Below, piece by piece: positions 15,201 to 29,452 of a DNA stretch of 64,000 nucleotides. This stretch comes from Antedon mediterranea (lineage: Eukaryota > Echinodermata > Crinoidea > Comatulida > Antedonidae): NCBI RefSeq assembly GCF_964355755.1, contig NC_092680.1, forward strand, positions 20,251,001 through 20,315,000. Reading direction: 5' to 3'. The translations under genes were made by a program, and so were the position numbers. Position 1 is the stretch's first letter. Each line of letters begins with the position of its first letter. The notes below the pieces were generated by a model. It ran no database searches, had not been told where the DNA came from, and saw only the letters and a program-made list of their open reading frames with translations.

Positions 15201-16320
15201 TCATTCACTAGTCTATAAAGTGGTACATCCTTTGTCTATTATTTCATACAACATCTTTAATATATCATCACCCTAATTATTTTGAATATAACACAAACAA
15301 ATAAATAATATAACCGATATAATTTATTTTGTAGTCTTCCAGATTCTCCAATATATTCTCCACAAAAGAAGACAAGCATGGACAATCAATTTACAGAAAC
15401 TGCTACTCCTCCTCCTGTTGTTGCCATGGTACCAGAAAATACATATGATAATGGTAATTAATACATATAATAATTCATGTGAGAATTCCTAGTATGACAT
15501 CACAAGAGTTTCCAAAAATAATCATCTTTCCTCCTCCCGCCTCTCTCGAATGTGCAATTTCTGTTTGAATATGGAAAAAATATTACTAAGTCTTTGCGCC
15601 TATGTCATATCTGACATGCCTAATGTTTACTTTATATACCAACCTCTTTTTAAAGCGCTGTCTACACTTATGTGACAAAACAATGTGATATGCCCATATA
15701 TGGACATGATGATGTCATATCACTACCATATTTGGGTATATCACTACCATCTTTGGGCACATCACACTTTTTTAAAATTAGTTTTATACTGTTTTTTCCC
15801 ATTCTCCTGAATTTTTTTTTCCAAGATGACGTCTGCAAGTAAAGTATCCAGGTTAATTTATACACAGGAACACAAAAACGTTTAATAATGTATAGCAACA
15901 ATGATTTTATTTTCAGAAATTGAAAATGATGAAGAAATGAAAATAATAGACCAAGAGATTTTAGACCTGCAAAGCAGTAATAAACAAACCGAATCATCGA
16001 TGATAAAATTACGTACACAGATCGCATCGATGGAAACCAAGCTAAAACAATCAGAGCAAGAACACGAGGTCATGATGGAGAAACATAAATCGTTAGACAA
16101 ACAGTTAGAAGAATTACGTACCGGACTTATGCGCCACATATCTGGCGGAAAGGACGTCCAGCTTGATAAAACGACTGGCAACGCCGATAGCCTGCAATCG
16201 TTGATATCTACCCTGAAGAACATGTATGCTGAAAAGACTGATGGAGGTCAAAGGTTCAACGCGCCACATTTAAACAATGATAATTCTGCCACGGATATTT
16301 CTGCTGTTCCGGTTCAATGA
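211..16320 (+). CDS. MYT1-like: MYT1/ST18-family CCHHC zinc-finger transcription factor (3' part, multi-exon)
   Basis: Family role: nuclear DNA-binding repressor/activator of neural and secretory differentiation. Exons, joined with consistent GT/AG phases: 211-251, 1608-1627, 3659-3726, 7175-7237, 7906-8013, 8483-9184, 9813-9917, 11194-11256, 12139-12198, 13041-13190, 13715-13936, 15335-15453, 15917-16320 (stop TGA). This gives about 707 residues; the 5' end lies before the window. Seen: the second half of one CCHHC finger at 211, then a finger split over 7175/7906 ([11 protein letters not shown]...[12 protein letters not shown]), close to fingers 2-3 of vertebrate MYT1L as I recall them. The 702-nt exon holds the MYT1 domain (starts [10 protein letters not shown]) and a Pro/Ser/Gln-rich region. 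Three more fingers follow: one split (11194/12139) and two intact (13041, 13715). The last exon is an acidic Glu/Lys/Gln coiled coil starting EIENDEEM, the family's usual C-terminus. Which vertebrate paralogue is closest cannot be told. Confidence 0.93.
716..1093. repeat. Tandem repeat, about 120-bp unit x 3, in MYT1-like intron
   Basis: Three adjacent units begin at about 716, 852 and 970 with CATCATATTTC and end with ATATTCCAAAATAAAAAA. They differ by substitutions and small indels, so the duplication is not recent. The array lies in the intron between exons 211-251 and 1608-1627. Confidence 0.7.
1885..2049. mobile_element. MITE-A copy 1 (foldback miniature transposon)
   Basis: Both terminal inverted repeats are present: AAGCTCTGTCTACACTATCA on the left and its complement, one mismatch, on the right. 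The inside is CCATATATGGACATGATGATGTCAT plus TATCACTACCATATTTGG-like modules. Flanking bases fit a TA target duplication. It lies in a MYT1-like intron. Confidence 0.85.
4191..4547. mobile_element. MITE-B copy 1 (TTAAAGATGTATTGTCCC ends)
   Basis: A 357-bp element with 18-bp terminal inverted repeats: TTAAAGATGTATTGTCCC at the left and GGGACAATACATCTTTAA at the right. No coding capacity. The ends are TTAA, so a TTAA target duplication is possible but cannot be separated from the repeat itself. Related copies lie at 33972, 34797 and 35450. Confidence 0.8.
6389..6534. mobile_element. MITE-A copy 2
   Basis: Left end GCTCTGTCTTCACTATCAAA and right end TTTGATAGTGTAGACAGAGC are inverted repeats with one mismatch. 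The internal GTGTCCATATATGGACATGA and ACTACC/TTTGGGCACATCACAC modules match copy 1. Located in a MYT1-like intron. Confidence 0.85.
6763..6923. mobile_element. MITE-A copy 3
   Basis: Degenerate left repeat AAGCTCTATCTACACTA and right repeat GTTTGATAGTGTAGACATGG surround internal modules in the opposite order to copies 1 and 2 (GTGCCTAAATATG first). It lies only about 230 bp from copy 2, in the same intron. Confidence 0.8.
8139..8410 (+). mobile_element. tRNA-type SINE expanded by an internal 48-bp minisatellite
   Basis: The start (GTAGTGGAGCTG...GTTCAAGCCTGACC) and the end resemble the SINE copies at 57913 and 62694. Inside, a 48-bp unit starting AAGCCTGACCAGTGCCAAGG repeats identically at 8199, 8247 and 8295, with a fourth partial unit from 8343. 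The array is in the 8014-8482 intron, just before the MYT1-domain exon. It gives a repetitive open frame on the minus strand (8115-8402) that is not a gene. Confidence 0.65.
10937..10972. repeat. Perfect 15-bp hairpin in MYT1-like intron
   Basis: TAGTATCAGGGAGGT (10937-10951) and its exact complement (10958-10972) flank a GTAATT loop, in the intron between exons 9813-9917 and 11194-11256. It could fold in DNA or in the pre-mRNA. Function is unknown. Confidence 0.75.
11663..11802. mobile_element. MITE-A copy 4
   Basis: Left AAGCTCTGTCTACACTATCA and right TTTGATAGTGTAGACAGAGT repeats surround shortened internal modules, with TA on both flanks. It lies in the intron between the two halves of a zinc finger (11256/12139). 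Confidence 0.85.
12338..12625. repeat. GATACAG-rich repeat family, copy 1
   Basis: Contains three degenerate tandem segments of about 100 bp built on GGCCTATGATACAGGCAT and GTATCRTAGAA. It is bounded by GATTCTCTGTA at the left and TACCGAGAATC at the right, which are near-inverted. Related sequence lies at 19395 and 22636. Likely a miniature DNA transposon that has amplified internally. Confidence 0.6.
15653..15790. mobile_element. MITE-A copy 5, right end lost
   Basis: AAGCGCTGTCTACACTTATG is followed by the usual internal modules, but the right inverted repeat is missing after ATCACACTTTTTTAAAATTAG. Lies in the last MYT1-like intron, about 130 bp before the final exon. Confidence 0.75.
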
Positions 16321-18888
16321 GTTTTAGGTTGCTAACTTTAGAGTTTTCAAATTTAATGTAAATTTATTCCATTAGTTTAAAAACAATATTGTGAAGAACC
16401 GGGCTAATGTAATCACAGGAAAAAGGTTATGAATTATTTGTGAAAACAGTGCTATATTTGATTTAGTCATCTCTTGGAGCATTACAAATTTTGCCATCTA
16501 ATTTGGCATAACACATTTTAATTATGAAGCTATTAAATTGTTTTCTTAATAAATTATCTTTTGCGGATTAATTTTTGAGAATATAAATCAATTGCGAAAT
16601 ATTTAGCACATTTGTTGACACTTTACATGAAATCAATTAACAAAATATCTACTTGATAAATTATGTATACCAACTCATCTTATGAAAAAAAAAGTAACAA
16701 CAATATTTTTCCTGGGAAAAGTTGTTTTTTTATCAATGGATCACTAAAATTTAAAATTTTTCACTTTTGTGATGTGGATATTTTAAGAAAAAAAACTATT
16801 AATTGATTTTTATAAGATTGAAATACAATGGCTATAAATAAATGTAAATAAGTCAACATTGCTATAATGTTATAGATACATAGTGACCTTTAACCTTTAA
16901 CCTTTGTTGTAGTTATGTTAGTTGTATTTGTTACCACGTCAACTACTACTATGTAATAATGGTACGGTTACCTTAATACTTTAGTAGCAAATATTCGCCA
17001 TGTAAATATAGTAGCTATAAATATTCATTTTGTGTAATTTACATAATTAAATATTCAACAGTTTGTAGATATGGGTGTGTTTTCAGTGGTAGTCAAAAAC
17101 AGTCATTCCATAGATAAATTCCTCATTTTTTGTTTGTGTTTTCAAATTAAAATACGACATACTTTAGAACTGAACTAATGGAGTAGAAATGTTAATTGTA
17201 ATTCAGTATATTTATTTAAAATTACTAGTTTTTTTTTTAAATGTTTAACTATGTATCGAAGTAAAGTATGTATTGTATGGTTGAAATGTTTGTAATTTCA
17301 TGATGTATCTGTTTTTTTTTATGTACATACAAAGAATTTGTTAACTATATTATACTATCTAGTTAAAAGCCTAATAGATTGTAATTGTTTTGTTTAAATT
17401 TGAAAATACTGAATTACATAAGTTGATTGTTAAAGAAATATATAGTTAACTGTCTGTATTGTTTTTATAAATTGTACAAAATTCATTTTGTTTACATTTA
17501 CAGAAGATAGATGACATAAGTTTGTAATTTTAAAATTTTTGTTTCATATTTCAATTTGGCTTTTGAATTTTGTTGGTGCTTACAATTTTATTAACATATT
17601 GTTTAGTTTAAAAATGACAAAATATGCTATTAAATATTCCCTTTTATCTTTGTGAGGGTAACCTAACTTACTTGTTATTAGAACACAAATAGTATTAGTA
17701 AATACAGTTTTTATTTATTGAAATTATGATTACTTCATTCATTCTGAATTCAATGTAGTGTTTGCCGAATTGTGTAAGAACTTTTCAACGAGTTTAGTGG
17801 AATATTTGTTGAGTTTCGAAGGTTTCCCCTTAATAGTGGTTCTACTATATGCTAGTGGTACATCTGCATCAAGTCTATATTACACTATGGGCGTTGTGCA
17901 TTGAAGTGGACATGTGCAATATTTTAACTTTTTATTCAGGATTGTTTTTGTTTATCTTGAACATTAGATGATAATTACATTAGTAGTTTATGTGATGAAT
18001 GTAAAAATACAAGCCATAAAAATACATTCAGAAAATAATGTTTTAAGCTTGAAAATAATGTAAAACATTTGATAATTGCAAAGTAGCCTAATTAAAAGAA
18101 GGGGAATGTTAAAATGGTTGTTTAATTGTATTATTATTTATTTTTGTGCTAAAATAATGTCTAATGTGGAATTCTCCTTATCACATAAGAAACCCCATAA
18201 TGCATTGCTTCAGCTCGTCAAAACCAGACACCCTAATATATCAAGGTTTTCGGGAATGATGGCATTCTGAATGTGGTTTTAAATGTGAAAAATAGTGAAT
18301 AAAGCTACCAAGGTATAGATATGTATAAATGAATTTAGGACCTTTTTTGACGTCATGAAAAGTCCTGTTTTCATAGAGTCTGGTATTAGTAGAGTTGACT
18401 GATCATATGCCAATATGGTATAATATACATAATGGACTGGGAACAATACAGTAACCAATATTACAGTATCACTGTATAGAGAGTTGATTCCATTTTTACT
18501 GTTGAGCTTGATAAGTTCCTTAGTAATTTTATGAATTCTAAAACTCAAACATTTTCTACTCGCTCTAGATCATGTATCATTAATGTAATTACAGAAAAAA
18601 AAGTTAAATTCTTGATATATTGTTTTTGTTTTACTTACATTATTTTGCCGGAGGTTTTTCAGATTTTGTGAAGGATTTGTTGTTGTTTAAAGTAAGTATA
18701 GGTTGTATTATGTATAGGTAGATCATTGTCAACGATGATTAGGAAGAGTAGCTCTTGATAATGTTTGAAAAACTTAAATATTGTAATCTGTTTATTCGAT
18801 TCGATTAATGTGTATTTTGTAAAGAAAAATAATTGACTAGATTTAGGTGATTTTTTAACTTTTTTTTTTAGAGTAATGATTACATCTG

Positions 18889-19035
18889 AAGCTCTGTCTA
18901 CACACTGTCAAACTATAGTTTGATGTGCCCAAATATGGTAGTGATATACCTTCATATGGTAGCGATATGACATCATCATATATGGGAACATCACATTTTT
19001 GTGTCAAATAAAGTTTGATAGTGTATACAGAGCTT
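18889..19035. mobile_element. MITE-A copy 6
   Basis: Left AAGCTCTGTCTACACACTGTC and right GTTTGATAGTGTATACAGAGC repeats, with GTGCCCAAATATGGTAGTGA modules between. Intergenic, downstream of the MYT1-like gene. Confidence 0.85.
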
Positions 19036-19394
19036 TAGTGGGTTTATACACCATAATTAAATATTCATTATTGTGATGTTTAATATGTTGCCAAGAAGAG
19101 TCAACACACCACCATTGCTATAATCCTTTCTATTTCTTTATGTATGAGTGTAACAGCATTTATTAAATGTTCAAATGTCACTTATGTGAGAAAATAATTA
19201 TAAGAAAGCCTCCAGTCTTTTAATTTTGTGTTTGACCAGTGGTTTAAAAGGCAACAATAAACAAGAATAAATGGATGTTAACTCACCTGGAGTGTGGGGG
19301 GACGTTGTATAGGAGCAAAAGTAAAATATAGATAGGCAAGTCAGAATTAACAGGCACCTGGTTATCTGTACTATATCTTTACATAGAATTCTCT

Positions 19395-19535
19395 GCAAGG
19401 CAAATTCTGTAATACAGAGTGTCAAATGTGATGCCTATACAGCATATGCTTATAACATGTTACAGGCATCACATGTGATACATATGTGACACTATATTAC
19501 AGAATTTTCCTATGTACAAATTATAGATACAGTAC
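19395..19535. repeat. GATACAG-family repeat, copy 2
   Basis: Contains GGCATCACATGTGATACATA, TGTGACACTATATTACAGAAT and GATACAGTACTGAG, matching the modules of the copy at 12338. The left boundary is unclear. Confidence 0.5.
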
Positions 19536-20276
19536 TGAGTTGTTCAAGGCTACCTTTGAGTCTAGCCAAGAAAATCTAAATATTCTGCATATGCATGTAA
19601 GGAAAACTTGCCATCATAGTCATGAAACGCATTTTTTCTTCATGTATCAACTTCATTAAAAAAAAGCGTATGAAACTGGGTAATCCAGTAGTGCAGGAAA
19701 AAAAAATGATTGGTAAGCATTTCTTTTAAAGACACATCTTAACTGTCTAGAGGCCTACATCTAGACCAAAAGTCAATACTGGGACTATACCCAGGGATAT
19801 GCCTTTTTGTGAAGTCAGACATATTTAAAGTAGGGGGTGGGATTACACCAGAAGTGGGATTATACCTGAGGATATATTACATATATATTATATTAAAAAA
19901 TAAAAAGCTGAGATTTTTCACAGATAGCATTTAATACAATAAACATGATTGCAATCATAATAAGTAAACATTTTCAATATATTTATATTTGTTATCAAGA
20001 AGAACAATATAAAAGAAAAGTAAATTAATATTAGTTTTAGAAATTCAATAATTAATATCGCTCCAAAATTCATTCATTTTCCATCCATCAACATTAGTTT
20101 AATAGTAAACGTCATATAACATTTTAGCTCTGAAAATACTGTACATAACAACAGGCAAATATAAAAAAAATATAAAGAAACTATTTTGGAAAATCATAAG
20201 GTAGCAGATAGTCTGGCTTACATTCACAGCCGCCAATATTTTATTAACACAAATAACCAAGTAAATAATCAATCTT

Positions 20277-20416
20277 AAGCTCTGTCTACACTATCAAATT
20301 AGTTTTACAAAAAAGTGTCATGTGCCCAAATATGGTAGTGATATGACATCATCATGTCTATATATTGGCACATCACATTTGTTGTCACATAAAGTTTGAT
20401 AGTGTAGACAGAGCTT
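20277..20416. mobile_element. MITE-A copy 7 (near-perfect ends)
   Basis: AAGCTCTGTCTACACTATCA at the left and TGATAGTGTAGACAGAGCTT at the right are exact complements. The flanks extend the symmetry to TTAA on both sides. One of the best-preserved copies in the window. Confidence 0.9.
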
Positions 20417-21904
20417 AAGACAGAGTGTGCAATATGAGGCTGCTATAAGACATAGATAAGCAACAACGAACCAAATTATTTAAATTGATCATGTGACCAG
20501 GTATATTTATTAAATAATTTTTAAATACAATTCTTTGATTGTCAATAAAAATAACCAACAACATGTTACACAGTACTACTGTATGCTACTGTGCATTTTC
20601 ACAAATATTAATCAAATTTAACATTTAACAAGTCATGATTACTTTATTTTTATGATCAAATCTGATAATTATTACTCAGATTCATGGTAGCCTTCAAACG
20701 TTTGTAAAGTAAATGTACCAACTTTTTAGAAAGTGAAGTTCACATCGCTGATTATAAGTTGTAATGCTATTTATTTAGATGAAGCACCTTGACATCCAGT
20801 CTAGGTTCTAGACGGCGATTTAGTTTAATATTCCTTAAAAAACATAATGGCGTGTCATAACTATACTTGACCTTCAAGAAGAAAACAGAACAAAAGACAC
20901 GATACACTTGAAACGTCCTAACGTTTACAAATTCTTTAATAAGTGATTATTATACCATTTAAGGGCTGGGGCAGTAATTATCAATCATATTTAGCAACAA
21001 AAAATCCACTTTCCTTATCTTAAATTGTCTTGCATCTAAGATAACAAACCATTGCTTAAATTTCCAGTCAATATAACAGTATATCAGACTTAAAATAATT
21101 TATAAGTACAGTAGAAACAATATTGCTTCAAACATCATAGTAAATATGTGATATGTACATTTCTATATTACATAATTACCTTTTTATACAGTTTAACAGT
21201 TTATCAGTTTATACTGCCTAGCAGTAAAGCCTAGCAATTTAAATATAAGCATTCTCATATTATTGAGTGTAGAGGTACAATCCGCAGATTCAAAACCACC
21301 CTACAAGTCACTGCAAAATGCTGTGATATGACATGTACCCTGTTGACATAATGAAAATCGTCATCTAATACCCAATTCAAACATGCAAAAATCTTACAAA
21401 ATGGAACTTATTGCGACAAATTGTTTTCTTGGTATGAGTATGTGAAAACATATTATCTTCGCTGTAACACAGCGGTGTTTTCACAAATACGCATATCATT
21501 CTATTGAGTATTTTACACACCGTTTACATTATACTATGTTAAACGAGCATGTGAAAGCGAGATTAGCACGACAGATATACATGGTACATTTTTTAAGTTT
21601 GTACTGTATGCGTGAATTGGGTAAAAGCGCTTAGTAAAAGGTTTTTTTTAGTATTATATCTGAACATTGTTAATGGTGGGTAGTGTGTTTAGTTATTAAT
21701 TATTATTACTTTGAGTATGAAACGTTAAACAATAAATATTACAGAATTTTTATTGTAAATACTTAAATAAACTCAAATAAATATTCTTTACCGTCTTTAC
21801 CAAAATTAAATCCCAAGCCACTTAACCTGTGATAAATGGGACATTTTTAGTAAAGCTTTATTCCCACATAAGATATACATATATGAAACACAAAAGTAAT
21901 TTAA

Positions 21905-22012
21905 TGCAACACAAAAGTAATTTGACCAATCACAGTGGATCGAATATCTGAATTGTTGCTTATGATTGGTCAACTCACTTGCGTTGTGCCTACATCCAAG
22001 TGAAAACCAAGT
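21905..22012. repeat. Dispersed repeat with twin ATTGGTCAA blocks, copy 1
   Basis: TTTGACCAATCA and TGATTGGTCAACTCAC are inverted CCAAT-type blocks, followed by CGTTGTGCCTAC and GTGAAAACCAAG. The same order recurs at 54108-54214, so this is a dispersed element rather than a local promoter. Confidence 0.5.
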
Positions 22013-22635
22013 TTTAGCTGAAGAATCTTAAAATAAACGGCAAAAGCTTTTTGACTGTTCTTAAACTTGACCAGCTAATTCTCGATAACCGAGCAAGCAA
22101 ATTTAATTTTACCGTGATCATCTGTGATATTGACTCTTCCCTTCTCTTGTTATGGTATTTATATTTTAACAACATTTCCAACACTAAAATCTTTTGTGCA
22201 AAAATGTTCTCTTGTTTAAAGAACATTCTCTTCTGAAATATCTGTTCATAATATTCTATAAATTACACTAACTTTATATTTTACAATTTATACAGTTTTA
22301 GTCTTCAAAAATTACTTTCTATTCGGAAGTTTCAGAAGCTTCTGGAAAAGTTAGAGAAAATGTTCTCAAACGATATGTTGTGCAGAAGTCTCCTTAAACA
22401 TGTGGTATCTTGAGGATGACCCAGAAACTCCTGAACCATGGAGGAAAAAAAATCTGCCATGCCATGTTCCTGGACAAACTCTGAAAAAAGAAGCTCAAAT
22501 CCTCTTACAACAAAACAACCTCCTCAAATGTACCACAATCAATCTTAATTTTACTATTTATATTTAAGAACTGGATGGCTGTTAAACTGGTGTAATAATG
22601 TCACCATATTGTTATTAGTTTTCAATGTATATGAT

Positions 22636-22796
22636 GCCAATTCTCTGTACTACCTTATCTATAATTTGTCCAGTATCATAGGACATAAACCTAATCTTAA
22701 CATAGTACAGGCATAATATATGATACATGTGATGATACTGTATATATTACACAATTTGCCTATGGTAGAGGAGAGATAAAGTACAGAGAATTGTGT
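22636..22796. repeat. GATACAG-family repeat, copy 3
   Basis: CAATTCTCTGTACTACCTTA at the left and GTACAGAGAATTG at the right are inverted ends. ACAGGCATAATATATGATACA and ATTTGCCTATGG lie between. This is the clearest copy for defining the family's ends. It sits just downstream of the PCMTD-like stop codon. Confidence 0.65.
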
Positions 22797-22873
22797 ATAC
22801 AAAATGAAGTTCATCTCACTAAATAGCCACTACTGAAATGCTGCGGCTAACTTGTGCAATTTATCTCACCTTC

Positions 22874-26496
<3,623 letters not shown>

Positions 26497-26551
26497 CTAA
26501 AAAATAACAAATTTATAAAAATCTTCATAAAAATATTTTCTTTTGCATAGC

Positions 26552-26622
26552 GTGTCCATATATGGGCATCATGTCCATATATGGGCACATCAAACTTGTT
26601 TTGATAGTGTAGACAGAGCTTT
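26552..26622. mobile_element. MITE-A copy 9, left end lost
   Basis: Only GTCCATATATGGGC modules and the right repeat GATAGTGTAGACAGAGCTT remain. It lies about 60 bp upstream of the PCMTD-like start codon, in the inferred 5' UTR intron. Confidence 0.8.
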
Positions 26623-28041
26623 AGAGAATAAAGGACAAAGTTACCTCTCTCACTTTCAATGCCTGTGTTAAGGATGGCAATGTCTTTTGTTATGTCACAA
26701 TCAATGTTAAACCTGTAACTTGGGATGATCACAAATGGAGTATTCAGGTTTAGTGTTTTAACTTGGTAAGTTGGTGACCTACCAGCTAAAGTGTTAGTAT
26801 ACTTATTCCAAAGCCAACTTGCTAGGAGTATGTAACTAAGCATAAACACAAAAAAAGACATAATAAAGTACCGTATCCTCTGGTATATAATCCCACCCCT
26901 AGAACACGAAATTGGGACAACAACAACTTCACAGTACAGTAGTTTGAAGGAATTGTTTAAAGTATGAACACATGTTGACTAATTATGTTGAAAATGAGAC
27001 AGTTTGTATAATGTAATTATTCGCTCTGTGGCTTCCTCATTATATTACAATGCACATATGCAAATTTGCAGGTCAATAATTTAATAAATTAATATCTGGG
27101 ATATCATTAAATTAATCATTTAAAATTCTGTATATTATTCATTGGAAAATTATGGATTTTCAAAAAAGTAATTAATGTGAACATATACAATTATCCTCGC
27201 AATTAGGAAAATAATTCATTTGTCCTCAAAATAAAATGTTATTTATTAGGAGTAGAAACAGTCAACCCCTGCCTTTTCATTGATTTTTATCTAGAACTTT
27301 TTAATTAAGTACAGTATGTTGCAATAAGCAGAATGACAACAAGATGCATTATTGATTAACTAAACATTTTTAGAATATTTATAAGCCACTTTAGAGACTT
27401 TAAACTATTATTAAAATATACAAATTGTACTGTATTTGACAAAATGGTTTTTTTGGTTGATTAAAATAAAAAAGCTCAGGCATGCCAATTTTCACAGTCT
27501 GATCGGCCAGTTGGCATCCATTAGTGGTGGGATTTACTCTCCATTTGACTACGAGGAACATAAAGGATTTCATTTGGGTAAATTAATTTCAAATACAGTC
27601 CCAGAGAGATAACTACAATTTTTACATCATCATTTTTAATAATTCATTTATTAATGAATGAAAATAGTATTTATTTAAAATCATATATTAGGCTAGATTT
27701 AATGCACATTAAACAATAATAGTAATACATAGACTAAAGACTAAAGTATTAACAAGTATATTTTGATTAAAACGTTTATTTTGTTAAATTTTTTAGCACC
27801 CAGATGTTTACGTCATTTTTGTTGCGTTACATCTCTCTGGTTCTCTCTGCATCATCACATGCAACCAGCTGACGATTGCAAAACAATAACATTCCAATCA
27901 TCTAAAAAACTCTAGTATTAAAACACAACCATTAGTTCATAATTTCGCAATTAAATCCAATTGAAAGAAAACAAAACGAATCTTAGATACTTTACCTTCA
28001 ATGTTGTTGCCAATGTGTTACAAATAAACTGTTAAATGTAC

Positions 28042-28150
28042 CTGAATTTGCGTGTTTTTCTATCAAAACATTTCTAGTGCGACGAAGAAGGTCACCTTCG
28101 TCATGCTAAATGTGAAGTAGGTACTGTAATCAGCTAGCAAAATGACGTCA
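28042..28150 (-). promoter_or_regulatory. Candidate PCMTD-like leader exon and promoter
   Basis: On the minus strand a CAAATTCAG|GTACAT donor ends at 28042 and could splice to the acceptor before the PCMTD-like ATG (26497). Just upstream lies a perfect CRE palindrome, TGACGTCA (28143-28150). A near-palindrome around 28080-28105 contains GAAGGTCACCTTC, a nuclear-receptor-type half-site pair. A second possible donor (ATTGAAG|GTAAAG) lies near 27997. This is inference from sequence only. Confidence 0.35.
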
Positions 28151-28418
28151 TTTCAGCCAGGGACATCAACATTACATTGTATTGTGGGATACGTTATAAG
28201 TGAAAAGTAATGACCTCTTTAAAGCTAAGGTCAATGAAATTGACGAGGCGCGTGACGTGAGATAAAAGGTGGGAGTTTTAAAATCAAAATCTAATAAGTG
28301 AGCGAAACACAGTGTTTAAATAAAGAAATACACAGGTTTAGTAACACTAGATATAGTCTAGGTGTTCCCTAAAATAGTTTTATTCATATTTTCTTATATT
28401 GTAATGTAAAAAAATATA

Positions 28419-28442
28419 CTACCTAGGCCTAGGCCTAGGTAG
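28419..28442. repeat. Perfect 24-bp palindrome built from AGGCCTA
   Basis: CTACCTAGGCCT followed directly by its exact complement. It lies in a GC-richer patch of CTAGG and GGCCTA motifs (28419-28480). Confidence 0.8.
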
Positions 28443-29156
28443 GAGGCCAGGCTAGGTAGCTAGGCTAGACTGCAGGGAATGATGGAGTAGTGGTGTCCTT
28501 GCTTGCTGCGCTTCTTGATGATCTCTTTGCTTTGAGCTAGGCCTAGGAATAGTATAAGGATCAGGTGCCGTTTGTAAACGTATGTACAGAACTAACCAAG
28601 CAACATCTTAAAATTCATCATGGCCTGGGCACATACATACATTACATAAACTCGTAAACATTTTGTTTTTTTCCAGAAAAAAACTTTAAAGGTATAGGGG
28701 GCGCTACATAGGTTTTTGTTGTATAATATAGCAGATGAATACTCAGACTGTTCTTATTATTAAATTTTAGAATGCAATGCATTATCCATTAACTTATTCA
28801 TGAATTTTGTAGGAGTTTAGGACCACTATTCTAACTATATCATTCAATACTCTGTTCATAATTGATACTAAAAATCACTTTTTTACTTTAGAATTGAATT
28901 TGAACTTTTTTTTTATAAAATATTATACAGGCCTACATGGTAAATTTAAATGATAGTATGTTAAGTTTATTGATGTAGTTTATATACTGATTTCACAACT
29001 AAAATCAGTAGACGTGTTACTGGAAATTGTAATAATTGAAAAAATGCATCTACAGTACAGTATAATCTTGTTGATTAAAGGTATAGAGTACATTGTACAT
29101 CTTGTAACTTTATTTGTATTTTTGTATTTTGTATTAATATTTGTCCTCAGTGAGGA

Positions 29157-29452
29157 AATTCGGATTAGGCCCTCCACGGACCCACGGCAGCCAGCAGTGC
29201 AGCGCCTACCAGATTAGGCAATGAGAGTAAAGCATCTTGCCTAAGGATGCAATTAGTATGGTACAGATAACCTCGAACCCATGCCTATCACATGCTAGTC
29301 CGATATTACCATTACACCATCACTCTCCAGTATATACAGCACCCGCCACGATTTCTAGACGGTCTCCCATCCAGAACGCAACCGGGCCCAACGTTGCTTA
29401 ACTTCGGTGATCTGACGAGAACCGGTGTTTCAACGCAGTATGGCCGTATATA
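29157..29452 (-). mobile_element. Composite SINE: 5S rRNA-like head plus tRNA-like segment
   Basis: Read on the minus strand, 29449-29335 follows the whole 5S rRNA: TACGGCCATACTGCGTTGAA, then ACCGGTTCTCGTCAGATCAC, GAAGTTAAGCAACG, GGATGGGAGACCGTCT and GGGTGCTGTA. Next comes a tRNA-like part with GTGATGGTGTAATGGTAA (box A-like) and GGGTTCGAGG (box B). An unrelated tail including AAGATGCTTTACTCTC ends near 29157. Changes in the 5S 3' third and the joined tRNA part argue for a SINE, not a 5S gene. This head structure is known from AmnSINE/DeuSINE-type elements. Confidence 0.8.

Larger units (their letters stand above)
16321..22873. other. MYT1-like 3' flank and intergenic DNA
   Basis: The stretch begins as the likely 3' UTR of the MYT1-like gene; AATAAA occurs at 16548-16553, but the true end cannot be fixed. 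The rest is AT-rich, without convincing exons on either strand. It holds MITE-A copies at 18889 and 20277, GATACAG-family copies at 19395 and 22636, and a segment at 21905-22012 that recurs at 54108. A GTGGGATTATACCTGAGG-like segment near 19850 resembles the complement of 26869-26902. Confidence 0.6.

Noticed and set aside
15668-16223. Minus-strand open frames of 113 and 119 codons
   Set aside because: They are antisense shadows of the MYT1-like coiled-coil exon.
29335-29449. A functional 5S rRNA gene
   Set aside because: The 3' third is altered and it is fused to a tRNA-like segment and tail, so it fits a SINE head better.
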